9,963 nucleotides of DNA from Fidelibacterota bacterium (GCA_002718285.1 PBAR01000001.1:78420-88382), one strand, 5' to 3'. Numbered from the stretch's first letter, positions 1 to 7,898 are shown. Numbers and translations: made by a program. The notes: a model not told the origin generated them from the letters alone.

Positions 1-338
1 CCTAATTCAATTCCATCAATTATGTTGAAGGGCTGTACAAAAGATCCATTTTCCCCGCCAGGTCGAATACCAAAAGAACGGAAATACCGTATGATATATG
101 ATATAACACTTCTCGATTCTATTGTTCCTGGATATCTTCCTTGCAAGGACTCATCGGATAAAAACCTAATATGATCCATAATTTCATTAGGTAATATTTC
201 AGGCGATGAATTAGGAAGCCTCCCTTGATGCTTGACCCAAAACATTCCCAGTCCCAACCCTAGAATTAGGAAAAAGATTAAAAGTGATTGACTGTTGTTG
301 TTCAAAACGAATGAAAATTTATAGGGAATTGATCGCAC
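1..338 (-). CDS. M28-family metallopeptidase, N-terminal part (cut by window edge)
   Basis: Reading the minus strand from about 338 gives an open frame of 112 codons that runs off the left edge. After a hydrophobic stretch (SLLIFFLILGLGLGMFW, about residues 22-38), which is a signal anchor or uncleaved signal peptide, comes HIRFLSDESLQGRYPGT and then a region ending IRPGGENGSFVQPFN. This pattern (H-I-x-x-L-[AS]-x-D/E-x-L-x-G-R-x-P-G-T, then G-[IL]-x-P-G-G...QPF) is typical of the N terminus of M28 zinc aminopeptidase-like proteins, which usually also carry a PA domain. The metal-binding part would lie beyond the window, so activity cannot be judged. The start is uncertain: GTG at 338-336 gives a basic N terminus before the hydrophobic segment and is preferred. 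TTG at 305-303 is the alternative. Neither has a clear ribosome binding site. The gene is divergent from apaG. Confidence 0.8.
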   Translation of the reverse strand, partial: MRSIPYKFSFVLNNNSQSLLIFFLILGLGLGMFWVKHQGRLPNSSPEILPNEIMDHIRFLSDESLQGRYPGTIESRSVISYIIRYFRSFGIRPGGENGSFVQPFNIIDGIEL

Positions 339-367
339 AGCAAAGATAAAGGAATTAATTTTCTAAT

Positions 368-739
368 ATGAATTCGCCTATAAAAATTAAGGTAGAGTCA
401 AAATATATTCCTGAACGATCCAATCTGGCAGAATCATATTTTTTCTTTGCTTATCAGGTAACAATCACTAATAACGGTAACGTTAAGACTCAACTTATTA
501 GTCGATATTGGCACATCACAGATGCAAATGGAAAAACTGAAGATATTCACGGCCCTGGAGTTGTCGGTCAACAACCAAATTTAGCTCCAGGAGAAATTTT
601 TCAATACACTAGCTTTTGCCCTCTTCCAACACCACTTGGGACTATGGAAGGTTCATTCCAAATGATGGAAGAAAATGGGAGAAAATACGATGCTATTATA
701 AAACCTTTTAGACTCGCAGCCCCACAGGTTTTAAATTAA
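368..739 (+). CDS. apaG: ApaG family protein
   Basis: This 123-residue protein matches the usual ApaG length (about 125). The ApaG hallmarks are present in order: the beta-strand YQVTITNNGN (29-38), SRYWHITDANGK (45-56), HGPGVVGQQPNLAPGE (60-75) and the C-terminal YTSFCPLPTPLGTMEGSFQM (80-99). The fold is a fibronectin-III-like beta sandwich. In enterobacteria apaG is linked to ksgA/apaH and was associated with Co2+ resistance and Mg2+ efflux, but the biochemical role is not settled, and a protein-interaction role is suggested by its resemblance to F-box-associated ApaG domains. Here it stands alone rather than beside apaH or ksgA. It starts only about 30 bp from the divergent peptidase start. 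Its stop codon overlaps that of the convergent phosphodiesterase gene. No clear Shine-Dalgarno is seen before the ATG. Confidence 0.95.
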   Translation: MNSPIKIKVESKYIPERSNLAESYFFFAYQVTITNNGNVKTQLISRYWHITDANGKTEDIHGPGVVGQQPNLAPGEIFQYTSFCPLPTPLGTMEGSFQMMEENGRKYDAIIKPFRLAAPQVLN

Positions 740-2046
740 TTTCTTTGAGATAAATTAAGATCAAGCAGGGCAGATATTTGGAAAGCAATATCTGTAATCA
801 TCATGTTTTTCAATACACCTTTTTCGATACCTCTTCCTGCTGCGATATAACCAGTTTTTAATTGAGAATTTCTTGGGTCTCCTCCATGGGTCCCGCCACT
901 TTTTTCAGTTATATACGATTGATCCAGGGATTGAATAAAACAATAATTTTCTTTTGCTAAAAGAAGAAAGTCTGTTTCAATAGGTGCCCATAAAAAACTA
1001 TTCATATGGCGCCTCTCAAGCGTTTCAAATTCTTCCTGTCTGGCAAGTGTAACCCTGACCTTTTTCTTAAAATCATTATTTTCGTCATTTTTTATACGAA
1101 TAAATGCTGATCCACCCGATGAAAGCCCAATAACGCGCCAATCCTTAATTTCTCCTTTCTCAATATTTATCCACCCTTTTTCTTCAAAGAGTTTATTTAT
1201 TGATAATTGCTTACTATAATTTCTGAATCCATGATCACCAGTTATTATTAAGGTTGTAGAAGACCAAAGATTATTCTCGGCTAATAAAGCAATGATGTTG
1301 CCGATAAGCGAATCCATAAACATAAAAGCATTTATTGCCTCCCGAGAATTTTTTCCATACTTATGTTGAGCCAGATCTGTTTCAATCATATGATAAAGAG
1401 ATAAATGTGGAGTCTTTTCTTTAAATGCATCTAAAAAAAGTTCATGAAGAAGCAAGTCTCTGGTGTATCCCTGGGGGTTCCCGTTATCAGGTATTACTCC
1501 TCTTATTTTGGCTGATTCTAGAAATCTCTTAGGGTTATCATGTTTTTTAATCAGATCTATTGTTGAAATTGAATCATTTACTGATTGGATTTCAGGTAAC
1601 ATATAATTTATAGGAGCCCCAACTGTAACAGGCCAACTAATGCCCAAGCTTACCAGTCCTCTTTTTTTTATTTCTGTAATTAATGTAGGTGTTTTTACTT
1701 TATCCTGATACCAGTACCATTCTGCAAAATTATTATTAGGTACAAAGGGTTTATTGTGAAAAATTCCATGTTTTTTTGGCATAACACCAGATATCATTGA
1801 AGTATGGGCAGGGTAAGTCAAGGATGGGAATACAGATTGCACATTAGCGCAAAAAGTTCCTATTGACATAAGGTTATACATATTGGGACAATTATTTTTA
1901 AATATTGAATCTGTAAGCAAATCTCCTCTAAGCCCATCAATAGAAATTAAAATCACGCGAGGATCCTCCAATTTCCCCACAGGTCCTTTTTCACATCCCA
2001 TAAGAGTTAACAGATATAAAAATATAAATTGTACTTTTGATTTCAT
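736..2046 (-). CDS. Lipoprotein type I phosphodiesterase / nucleotide pyrophosphatase (alkaline phosphatase superfamily)
   Basis: This 436-residue protein has a lipoprotein signal peptide (KVQFIFLYLLTLMGC, lipobox LMGC with Cys18), so it is likely anchored in the outer membrane or periplasm. The NPP/ENPP-type metal site looks complete: D37 in ISIDGLRGD, candidate nucleophile T77 in FPSLTYPAHTSMISG, D224 and H228 in ETDLAQH, D271 and H272 in ITGDHGF, and H387 in GGTHGGDPRN. Family members use two zinc ions to hydrolyse phosphodiester or pyrophosphate bonds of nucleotides, lipids or sugar-phosphates. The sequence does not fix the substrate. The segment PEIQSVNDS to DNGNPQGYTRD (151-197) lies between the nucleophile and the DxxxH motif, where substrate specificity is often set. 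The start ATG is chosen because it directly precedes the basic signal-peptide N region. The gene is divergent from pyruvate kinase over 34 bp and convergent with apaG. Confidence 0.9.
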   Translation of the reverse strand: MKSKVQFIFLYLLTLMGCEKGPVGKLEDPRVILISIDGLRGDLLTDSIFKNNCPNMYNLMSIGTFCANVQSVFPSLTYPAHTSMISGVMPKKHGIFHNKPFVPNNNFAEWYWYQDKVKTPTLITEIKKRGLVSLGISWPVTVGAPINYMLPEIQSVNDSISTIDLIKKHDNPKRFLESAKIRGVIPDNGNPQGYTRDLLLHELFLDAFKEKTPHLSLYHMIETDLAQHKYGKNSREAINAFMFMDSLIGNIIALLAENNLWSSTTLIITGDHGFRNYSKQLSINKLFEEKGWINIEKGEIKDWRVIGLSSGGSAFIRIKNDENNDFKKKVRVTLARQEEFETLERRHMNSFLWAPIETDFLLLAKENYCFIQSLDQSYITEKSGGTHGGDPRNSQLKTGYIAAGRGIEKGVLKNMMITDIAFQISALLDLNLSQRN

Positions 2047-2080
2047 TTATAACTTATACAAATACTGGTAATTTAAAACT

Positions 2081-3490
2081 GTGAAATACAGACGAACGAA
2101 AATAATTGCTACTTTAGGTCCAAGTTGTTCCAATCAAAAATCTGTACAGGATTTAGTTGATTTAGGTGTGAATTGTTTTAGGATCAATTTATCTCATGGG
2201 ACAGAGAATGAAAAGAAATCTTATTTTAATTTGGTGAGGTCAGTTTCTGTCGCTGAAAAAGAACGACCTTCTATTTTAGCAGATTTAGGAGGTCCAAAAA
2301 TCAGGATTTCAGGGTTAATTCAAGAAATGTATCTGGAGGCAGGACAAAAAGTTATTGTTAGTAATGAACAAAATGGTATTAATGTTATTCCTGTATCTGA
2401 TGGTATCCTGTTTAAGAATGTGAGTTCTGGGGCTAGAATATTGATTGATGACGGTAGAGTTGTTCTAAAGGTTATAAATCAAGTTTCCAGTAAAACTTTA
2501 GAATGTTGTACTGTGGTTTCGGGGGTCATAAACAATCGAAAAGGGGTTAATTTCCCAGGAATTGATTTAGGTGTTCCTTGTCTAACTGAACAGGACCTTC
2601 TGGATATGGAATTAGCTTTATCTAATGGCGCAGATTGGTTAGCCCTGTCTTTTATAAGACAAGCAAAAGACTATCTTGATGTAAGATCAAAGATCAATAA
2701 ATTGGGTTTTAAAACCCCTATTATGGCAAAAATTGAAAAGTGGGAGGCTGTAGAAAACATAGATGAAATTATTGATGCGTTCGATGCTGTTATGGTGGCA
2801 AGGGGAGATTTGGGTGTTGAAATTCCCGTTGAGCGAGTTCCTATAATTCAAAAAGATGTAATAGAAAAAGCAAACCATTCAGGAAAACCAGTTGTTATTG
2901 CTACACAAATTCTGGAATCTATGACAAAAAATCCTTTCCCTACACGAGCAGAAGTAAGTGATATTGCTAATGCAATTATTGATGGAGCAGACACTTTGAT
3001 GGTAACAGGTGAAACAGCTATTGGACTATATCCTGCAAAAGTAATTCATGTATTAAGTAAGGCCATAGAAGAAACAGAACGGGCAATTAATTTTAATGAA
3101 TATTATATATCTAGAGGAAAAAATCTATTGAACACTTCACAGGCAATTAGTAATGCTGCATGTTCAGTAGCTAATGATCTAGATATAAAAACAATTGTTA
3201 CTATGACTCACAGCGGTAGTACTGCACGAATGGTTTCCCGTTATAGACCAGGTGCTTGCATAATTGCAATGACACCTTTTCCTCAAATTTGTAGGCAATT
3301 GGAAGTTGTATGGGGGGTTATTCCTATTCTTGTGGAAAATTATAGAAACTCTGATGATATCGCTATTTCAGCAATAAAAACCTTGAAAAGTAAAAAATTA
3401 ATTAATGAAGATAAAAAATTTGTTATTACTGGAGGGGTCCCTGTGGGAATTTCAGGCACTACAAACTATTTATCAGTTCTTAAATCTTAA
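2081..3490 (+). CDS. pyk: Pyruvate kinase
   Basis: This enzyme transfers phosphate from phosphoenolpyruvate to ADP, giving pyruvate and ATP, the last step of glycolysis in the cytosol. At 469 residues it has standard bacterial length. The N terminus RRTKIIATLGPSC is canonical. R34, N36 and S38 in FRINLSHG contribute to the active site. The PK signature PIMAKIEKWEAVEN carries the catalytic K217 and metal ligand E219, and MVARGDLGVE carries D243. The C-terminal allosteric-type domain runs from about 350 to the end and includes MTHSGSTARMVSRYRP. At the site of the rabbit E117 loop the sequence is DLGGPKIR (68-75), with Lys73 instead of Glu and Leu69 instead of Thr, the pattern associated with K+-independent enzymes. 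The start is GTG, with no strong Shine-Dalgarno; it fits the family N terminus. The stop codon overlaps the start of the next gene (TAATG), suggesting one transcript and translational coupling. Confidence 0.97.
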   Translation: MKYRRTKIIATLGPSCSNQKSVQDLVDLGVNCFRINLSHGTENEKKSYFNLVRSVSVAEKERPSILADLGGPKIRISGLIQEMYLEAGQKVIVSNEQNGINVIPVSDGILFKNVSSGARILIDDGRVVLKVINQVSSKTLECCTVVSGVINNRKGVNFPGIDLGVPCLTEQDLLDMELALSNGADWLALSFIRQAKDYLDVRSKINKLGFKTPIMAKIEKWEAVENIDEIIDAFDAVMVARGDLGVEIPVERVPIIQKDVIEKANHSGKPVVIATQILESMTKNPFPTRAEVSDIANAIIDGADTLMVTGETAIGLYPAKVIHVLSKAIEETERAINFNEYYISRGKNLLNTSQAISNAACSVANDLDIKTIVTMTHSGSTARMVSRYRPGACIIAMTPFPQICRQLEVVWGVIPILVENYRNSDDIAISAIKTLKSKKLINEDKKFVITGGVPVGISGTTNYLSVLKS

Positions 3491-4131
3491 TGAAATCCGC
3501 ATTAATAATAGGAGCTACAGGTTTTGTTGGGGGCTATCTATTAGCTGAGTTGCTAAAATTAAATAAATATGAACTTATAATTGCACCAGTAAGGAAGCCT
3601 TCTCTAAATCCACATCCAACTTTGGAAGAAATTATTTTTGATTTTCAAGATATTAATGCCATAGATAGACTAAAACCAGTAGACCATTTATTTTGTTGCT
3701 TGGGTACTACGATTAGCGCTGCAGGATCAAAGGATGCCTTTCGTTTTGTAGATTTTAAATTACCTTTGATTTTTGCGCGATGGGCAGAAAGAAATGGTTC
3801 CGAATATTATTCTATAGTAACCGCTATGGGAGCGAATTCGCATTCTCAAATATTTTATAATAAGGTGAAAGGTAATATAGAAGATGAATTAAAGAAACTT
3901 AGTATACCAAAAATCCATATTTTCCGACCATCTTTAATATTGGGCCCTAGGAAAGAATTCCGATTAGGGGAGATAATAGGAAAGGGATTAATGAAAATTA
4001 TAAGTCCTTTGATGATAGGACCGGCAGATAAATATCGTGGAATTCATGCACGCTCAATAGCAAAAGGAATGATTAATTATTTGGAAAAAAATAAAAAAGG
4101 AATGCAAATTATCGAATCAAATAAGATTTAA
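3490..4131 (+). CDS. TIP30/HTATIP2-like atypical SDR, NAD(P)-binding oxidoreductase
   Basis: This 213-residue protein has a Rossmann fold. The dinucleotide-binding motif GATGFVG (residues 8-14) follows the first beta strand, with R35 placed after the second strand, which often favours NADP. The segment HLFCCLGTTISAAGS (66-80) and VDFKLP (87-92) match the atypical SDR subfamily around HTATIP2/TIP30 and YbjT-like proteins. A short-chain dehydrogenase YxxxK pair is visible as Y123 and K127 in FYNKVKG, with a serine-rich stretch ANSHS just before. IFRPSLILGPR (144-154) is the usual post-catalytic segment. The length (about 210-220) is normal for the family. The substrate is unknown. The gene starts within the pyruvate kinase stop codon, so the two are probably co-transcribed, but no pathway link is evident. 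Annotation as oxidoreductase is firm; a specific reaction is not. Confidence 0.88.
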   Translation: MKSALIIGATGFVGGYLLAELLKLNKYELIIAPVRKPSLNPHPTLEEIIFDFQDINAIDRLKPVDHLFCCLGTTISAAGSKDAFRFVDFKLPLIFARWAERNGSEYYSIVTAMGANSHSQIFYNKVKGNIEDELKKLSIPKIHIFRPSLILGPRKEFRLGEIIGKGLMKIISPLMIGPADKYRGIHARSIAKGMINYLEKNKKGMQIIESNKI

Positions 4132-4147
4132 AGGGGGGATATACAAA

Positions 4148-6484
4148 TTATTCTACTCTAATCTCATCAGCAAATATCCACGCATCTCCACCGGCGCCAC
4201 TATGCCAATCTGGGCAGACCTTTCGATTGGTGGCAACTATCCGAATAAAGCGAGTATTTATTCCAATATTATTGATGCTTACGTTAATGCGGTTGTTTTT
4301 TCCATAGTTTTTCCCATCTGAAATTATTATGTGTTTTTCATTTTCATATAATTCATTGTTGTTTGAGAAAAAGACCGTCATATCAGTAGGAAGAAAAATC
4401 CAAGATTTTTGGGCCTCCAAAAAACCACATATTATTTGATTAATTTTTATTTTAGATCCTAAATCAATGATAATATCTAAATTATTTCGTTCCCACCCCT
4501 GCCAGAAACCATCGTTATGATTTATAGACCCACTAATTCCATTAACCAGATTGTAAGTTCCGTTACCAGGGTATTTATTTTTGTATTTGGTGTTATAGTT
4601 AATAGTCTTTCCTATTGCTTTGTGGGAATGGAAAGTTTTTTCAGTGATTTTCCCTAAAGGCTTTTCACCCATGAAAAGAGCTGCTTTAATAACTGCTGAA
4701 TTATTGAGGGTGAATATTTCTTTATATTGTGTAGAAGAAATTGTTGGTTCTGTGCCATCTAATGTATAACGAATCTTTTCGCCAGGCTTTTCAGACTCAA
4801 GCTTAATTCTTATTTCTTTGTTTAATTTATCTAGTTCTGTTTTAATTGAAACTGAAAATGATCCTGGTGCATAAGTCCAGTCTAATTTATCAAAACGATT
4901 AAGCAGATATTTTAAGCGGCCATAAAAATTTTCATAGGAATATTTTCCTGGTCCAGACCAAACAACTTCTGATAATGCGGTCATTCTTGGTAAAACGCGA
5001 TACTGAGCCAGTTTTGGGGTTTGTACATATTCAGTCCAGAGATTTCCTTGTGCCCCTAAGATAAATTTTTCTTCCCTTTTTGTAAGTCCTTCTGGTGTGG
5101 GGTTAAAAGAATAAACTTTTTTTAGGGTTATATAACCACCAAAGGCTTCTGGAGACGCTTCAGGGTCAGATTGGTAATAATCAAAATAACAGTGCGATGT
5201 TGGGCACATAATTACATCATGCCCAGCTTTTGCAGATTGGATTCCTCCTTTTGTCCCTCTCCAGCTCATTACAGTTGCAGACTTAGCAAGTCCGCCCTCG
5301 AGAATTTCATCCCAACCAACCAGCTTTTTATTTTTTGATAATAGATATTTTTCTATTTTTTTGATAAACCAGCTTTGCAATTCATGCTCATCTTTTAATT
5401 TTTTATCTTTGATTCGTTTTTGACATTTAGGACAAGTTTTCCAATAGGTTTTTTCTGCTTCGTCTCCGCCAATATGTATGTAAGGACCTGGAAACAAATC
5501 AATTACTTCTTTAAGTACATTATTAAGAAATATAAAAACATCATCATTCCCTGCACAAAAAATATCAATATTTGGCCAATAGGAGCCTGGGTTCACAGGT
5601 ATAATTTCTCCCTTACAGGACAATTTTGGGAATGCTGCAAACACTTCTGATGTATGGCCTGGCATTTCTATCTCTGGAATAACTATTATGTTTCTTTCTG
5701 AAGCATACTGCACAACTTCCCGTATTTGATTTTGGGTATAAAAACCTCCATACGTTGCTTTTTCACTGGGCTGAATTGGCGACCAATCTTTCCAGGGCTC
5801 ATGTCTTCTATCTACGCGCCACGCAGATTTTTCAGTTAATTCCGGGTATTTCTTAATTTCAATTCTCCAGCCGTTATCATCTGTAAGATGCCAGTGAAAC
5901 ACATTCATTTTATGAAGAGCGATCATGTCTATATAGGTTTTAATAAATTCGGTGTCGAAAAAATGCCTTGATACATCTAAGTGCATTCCGCGATAAGAGA
6001 AAGCTGGCCGATCCTTAATTTTGCAATTTCTTAATTTTACAATTCCTGGTGAAATATTATTTTCAAGTTCATCTGGGCAAATCTGACGAAATGTTTGGAA
6101 ACCATAGAAAAGCCCAGCTACAGAACTGGCATTAATATATACTGCATTTTTACCTCCAATAATTAATTCATAGCCTTCTTTTGGTAAAGACGATTTAGAG
6201 TCAATAGAAAGCACAATTTGATTAATATTGTTTTTTTTAAAATTAGAAATAGATAAAGTGTTTATGGGTTGAAGAAATTTTTTAAATAAAACAGCAATTT
6301 TATTTTCATCTTTCAAATTATTCATTAAAGCTATGGTTTGTATGGTATTTATTTCAGTTGTTCCATTGTTTATTTTGATTGATTCAGGTCTTGGAATAAT
6401 ATTTAATTCTTTCATTAGTTTTCCCTGGTTACTATAAATTATTGTACTCAATGTTGTTAAAAAGGTAAAAATTAAGACACGCAT
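4148..6484 (-). CDS. Secreted GH20 beta-N-acetylhexosaminidase with CHB_HEX-type and discoidin-like C-terminal domains
   Basis: This 778-residue exo-glycosidase would remove terminal GlcNAc or GalNAc from chitin oligomers, glycoproteins or peptidoglycan fragments. The N-terminal hydrophobic segment VLIFTFLTTLSTIIYS is a probable signal peptide (export to periplasm or outside). A GH20b-like domain spans about 25-155. The GH20 barrel spans about 160-515: YRGMHLDVSRHFF (substrate Arg165), FHWHLTDDNGWRIEI (196-210), IPEIEMPGH (269-277), the catalytic pair D341-E342 in IHIGGDEAEK, W391 in VGWDEI, W408 in MSWRG, and GAQGNLWTEYV (478-487). About residues 545-620 contain IRYTLDGTEPT, typical of chitobiase/hexosaminidase C-terminal or Fn3-associated domains. 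The last 150 residues (LVNGI, FWQGWE, DLGSKIKINQI, FIRIVATN) look like an F5/8 type C carbohydrate-binding domain. It lies 6 bp downstream of the aldo-keto reductase gene and is probably co-transcribed. Its 3' end is convergent with the SDR gene. Confidence 0.95.
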   Translation of the reverse strand: MRVLIFTFLTTLSTIIYSNQGKLMKELNIIPRPESIKINNGTTEINTIQTIALMNNLKDENKIAVLFKKFLQPINTLSISNFKKNNINQIVLSIDSKSSLPKEGYELIIGGKNAVYINASSVAGLFYGFQTFRQICPDELENNISPGIVKLRNCKIKDRPAFSYRGMHLDVSRHFFDTEFIKTYIDMIALHKMNVFHWHLTDDNGWRIEIKKYPELTEKSAWRVDRRHEPWKDWSPIQPSEKATYGGFYTQNQIREVVQYASERNIIVIPEIEMPGHTSEVFAAFPKLSCKGEIIPVNPGSYWPNIDIFCAGNDDVFIFLNNVLKEVIDLFPGPYIHIGGDEAEKTYWKTCPKCQKRIKDKKLKDEHELQSWFIKKIEKYLLSKNKKLVGWDEILEGGLAKSATVMSWRGTKGGIQSAKAGHDVIMCPTSHCYFDYYQSDPEASPEAFGGYITLKKVYSFNPTPEGLTKREEKFILGAQGNLWTEYVQTPKLAQYRVLPRMTALSEVVWSGPGKYSYENFYGRLKYLLNRFDKLDWTYAPGSFSVSIKTELDKLNKEIRIKLESEKPGEKIRYTLDGTEPTISSTQYKEIFTLNNSAVIKAALFMGEKPLGKITEKTFHSHKAIGKTINYNTKYKNKYPGNGTYNLVNGISGSINHNDGFWQGWERNNLDIIIDLGSKIKINQIICGFLEAQKSWIFLPTDMTVFFSNNNELYENEKHIIISDGKNYGKNNRINVSINNIGINTRFIRIVATNRKVCPDWHSGAGGDAWIFADEIRVE

Positions 6485-6490
6485 ATTAAA

Positions 6491-7453
6491 CTATGACTTA
6501 TAAATAGACTTAATCCATTCTGTATCTTCATAAGATAATGCATTCCCTAATGTTGAAGCTGCCTGCACTTGTTTTTTATTTCTTTGTCCCAAGAGAACAC
6601 ATCCAGTAGGAACATCATATAGTAAAGAATCAACAAGGCCATGAAGCACTGGGTTGGGATGAGCAGGAAATTTTTTTTCTAAAATGCATTTGTTCAATAT
6701 CATTTTCCCCAAAATTTTTAAATTTCGAAATTCTTTTATTTGGCCTCTATGGTCTCCTTTGGGAAAGGCAGTAGGGTTTTTATATTTTCCCGTTAATAAT
6801 CCGTGTTTGAGTGGGGAAAAAAAACAAATTCCCAAGTTATGTTTTTCAATATAGTTTTTCAGGCCTGATGATTCATAGGTATCATCTATGATGTTTCTAT
6901 ATGGCTGAACTACATCTGGATCACAACGAACAATGAATGCCATGATTTTTTCAGATGACCAATCTGATAAACCAACAAACCTAATTTTACCTTCATCTTG
7001 GAACCTTCTGATCATTTCAAGAGCGTCATCAAAGAATTCATCTTTTTCCCCAAAATTGCAATGATGTAAATACATAAGATCTACCCATTCAGTTTTTAGG
7101 TTTTTTAACGAGCGTTCCATATTATTCCTCATATGATTCGGGCTATACCAATGGTTTTTATCTCCCTTATCCCATCCTACTTTTGTTGCTAAAAAAATAT
7201 CATTTCTCGGGACCTTGCGCCACATTTCACCTATAATTAATTCAGAATGACCGTTTCCATATACATCTGCTGTATCCCAATGATTTATACCAGAACTCCA
7301 CGCTTTCAATAGTGCAGATTTTGAATCAGAATCATGTTGCCCTCCCCATCCTACGGATATTCCTCCAGCAGTATTAGAACCACCATAGGCCCAGGTTCCT
7401 AGGCTAATAACGGACACTAATTCTTTGGTTCGACCAAGTTTAATTTTTTTCAT
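6491..7453 (-). CDS. Aldo-keto reductase family oxidoreductase
   Basis: This 320-residue NAD(P)H-dependent aldo-keto reductase has the usual length for the AKR superfamily and a TIM-barrel fold. The catalytic tetrad is visible: D60 and Y65 in HWDTADVYGNG, K91 in LATKVGW, and H130 in DLMYLHH. Other family marks are the N-terminal LGRTKELVSVISLGTW, the C-terminal FFSPLKHGLLTGKY and the cofactor-binding segment LLGQRNKKQVQAA (287-299). It resembles the YajO/Tas-like 'predicted oxidoreductase' group acting on aldehydes, ketones or sugars; the substrate is not predictable. Residues 241-270 (FRNLKILGKMILNKCILEKKF) form the usual helix before the cofactor region. No signal peptide, so cytosolic. It is the first gene of a two-gene minus-strand unit with the GH20 hexosaminidase, which hints at a role in sugar metabolism, but this is only neighbourhood inference. 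The gene diverges from the Smr gene over a 64-bp intergenic region. Confidence 0.93.
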   Translation of the reverse strand: MKKIKLGRTKELVSVISLGTWAYGGSNTAGGISVGWGGQHDSDSKSALLKAWSSGINHWDTADVYGNGHSELIIGEMWRKVPRNDIFLATKVGWDKGDKNHWYSPNHMRNNMERSLKNLKTEWVDLMYLHHCNFGEKDEFFDDALEMIRRFQDEGKIRFVGLSDWSSEKIMAFIVRCDPDVVQPYRNIIDDTYESSGLKNYIEKHNLGICFFSPLKHGLLTGKYKNPTAFPKGDHRGQIKEFRNLKILGKMILNKCILEKKFPAHPNPVLHGLVDSLLYDVPTGCVLLGQRNKKQVQAASTLGNALSYEDTEWIKSIYKS

Positions 7454-7517
7454 AAAATTATTTTGCTATTATTGATCATTAAAATTAAACCAAAGACTGT
7501 ATAATTGGTGTTTAAAT

Positions 7518-7853
7518 ATGCAAATCGAAAAACTAAAAATAATTGATATTGGTCATTCTAACTATAATGTAGAACAGGCAATATCTTTGCTGGAAACAAC
7601 AATAAGCCAATCTATGTTTGAAGGAAAAACCAAAGCTATAAAAATTATAACTGGTCATGGGACTGGCAAACTTAGGCAAGCAGTAAGAGAGTGGTGCAAG
7701 GAACAAGAGGGCAGGTTCCAAGCAGTAATTCCTGGAGAAGATTATACTTTATTTAATAAAAAGGCTATAGATATGCGCTCAGATTGTGAATTGAAGCACG
7801 ATCATGATTTTGGTCGAGGTAATAGAGCAACAACTTATATCTGGTTATGGTAA
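7518..7853 (+). CDS. Stand-alone Smr-domain protein
   Basis: This small (111-residue) cytosolic protein carries an Smr domain, the fold found at the C terminus of MutS2 and in free-standing nucleases. The key segment IKIITGHGTGKLRQAVREWC (41-60) matches the conserved HGxG...LR...V..W motif, and the end ATTYIWLW (104-111) matches the final GAT-x-V-x-L strand. The usual LDLHG motif at the start of the domain is replaced by IDIGHSN (9-15): D10 is kept and a histidine is shifted by one. Between the two cores there is an enlarged, polar and His/Asp-rich stretch (about 74-100, with KHDHDFGRG). Smr domains can nick DNA or cut RNA, but the role here is unknown. A perfect TATAAT lies at 7500-7505, only 12 nt before the ATG. 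The next gene starts 45 bp downstream on the same strand. Confidence 0.85.
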   Translation: MQIEKLKIIDIGHSNYNVEQAISLLETTISQSMFEGKTKAIKIITGHGTGKLRQAVREWCKEQEGRFQAVIPGEDYTLFNKKAIDMRSDCELKHDHDFGRGNRATTYIWLW

Positions 7854-7898
7854 CTTTTTTTACAATACAAATATAACCTGGCCGAACTATAACAAAAA

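Noticed and set aside
1883..2071. 62-residue plus-strand frame opposite the start of the phosphodiesterase gene
   Set aside because: It lies antisense to the conserved signal peptide and metal-site region of the phosphodiesterase and has no recognisable motifs.
4132..4147. Run of six G residues in the short convergent gap between the SDR and hexosaminidase genes
   Set aside because: It is outside coding sequence and no hairpin or repeat surrounds it, so no function can be supported.
5420..5650. 76-residue plus-strand frame inside the hexosaminidase gene
   Set aside because: It is antisense to the catalytic GH20 barrel, including the GGDE region, and has no family features.
7500..7505. Perfect TATAAT upstream of the Smr gene
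   Set aside because: No convincing -35 element at 16-18 bp, and the ATG is only 12 nt away. In such AT-rich DNA this hexamer is expected by chance, so it is not listed as a promoter.
7844..7861. Possible terminator after the Smr gene (GTTA/TAAC stem followed by seven T)
   Set aside because: The stem is only four AT-rich pairs with a 3-nt loop, too weak to call a terminator.
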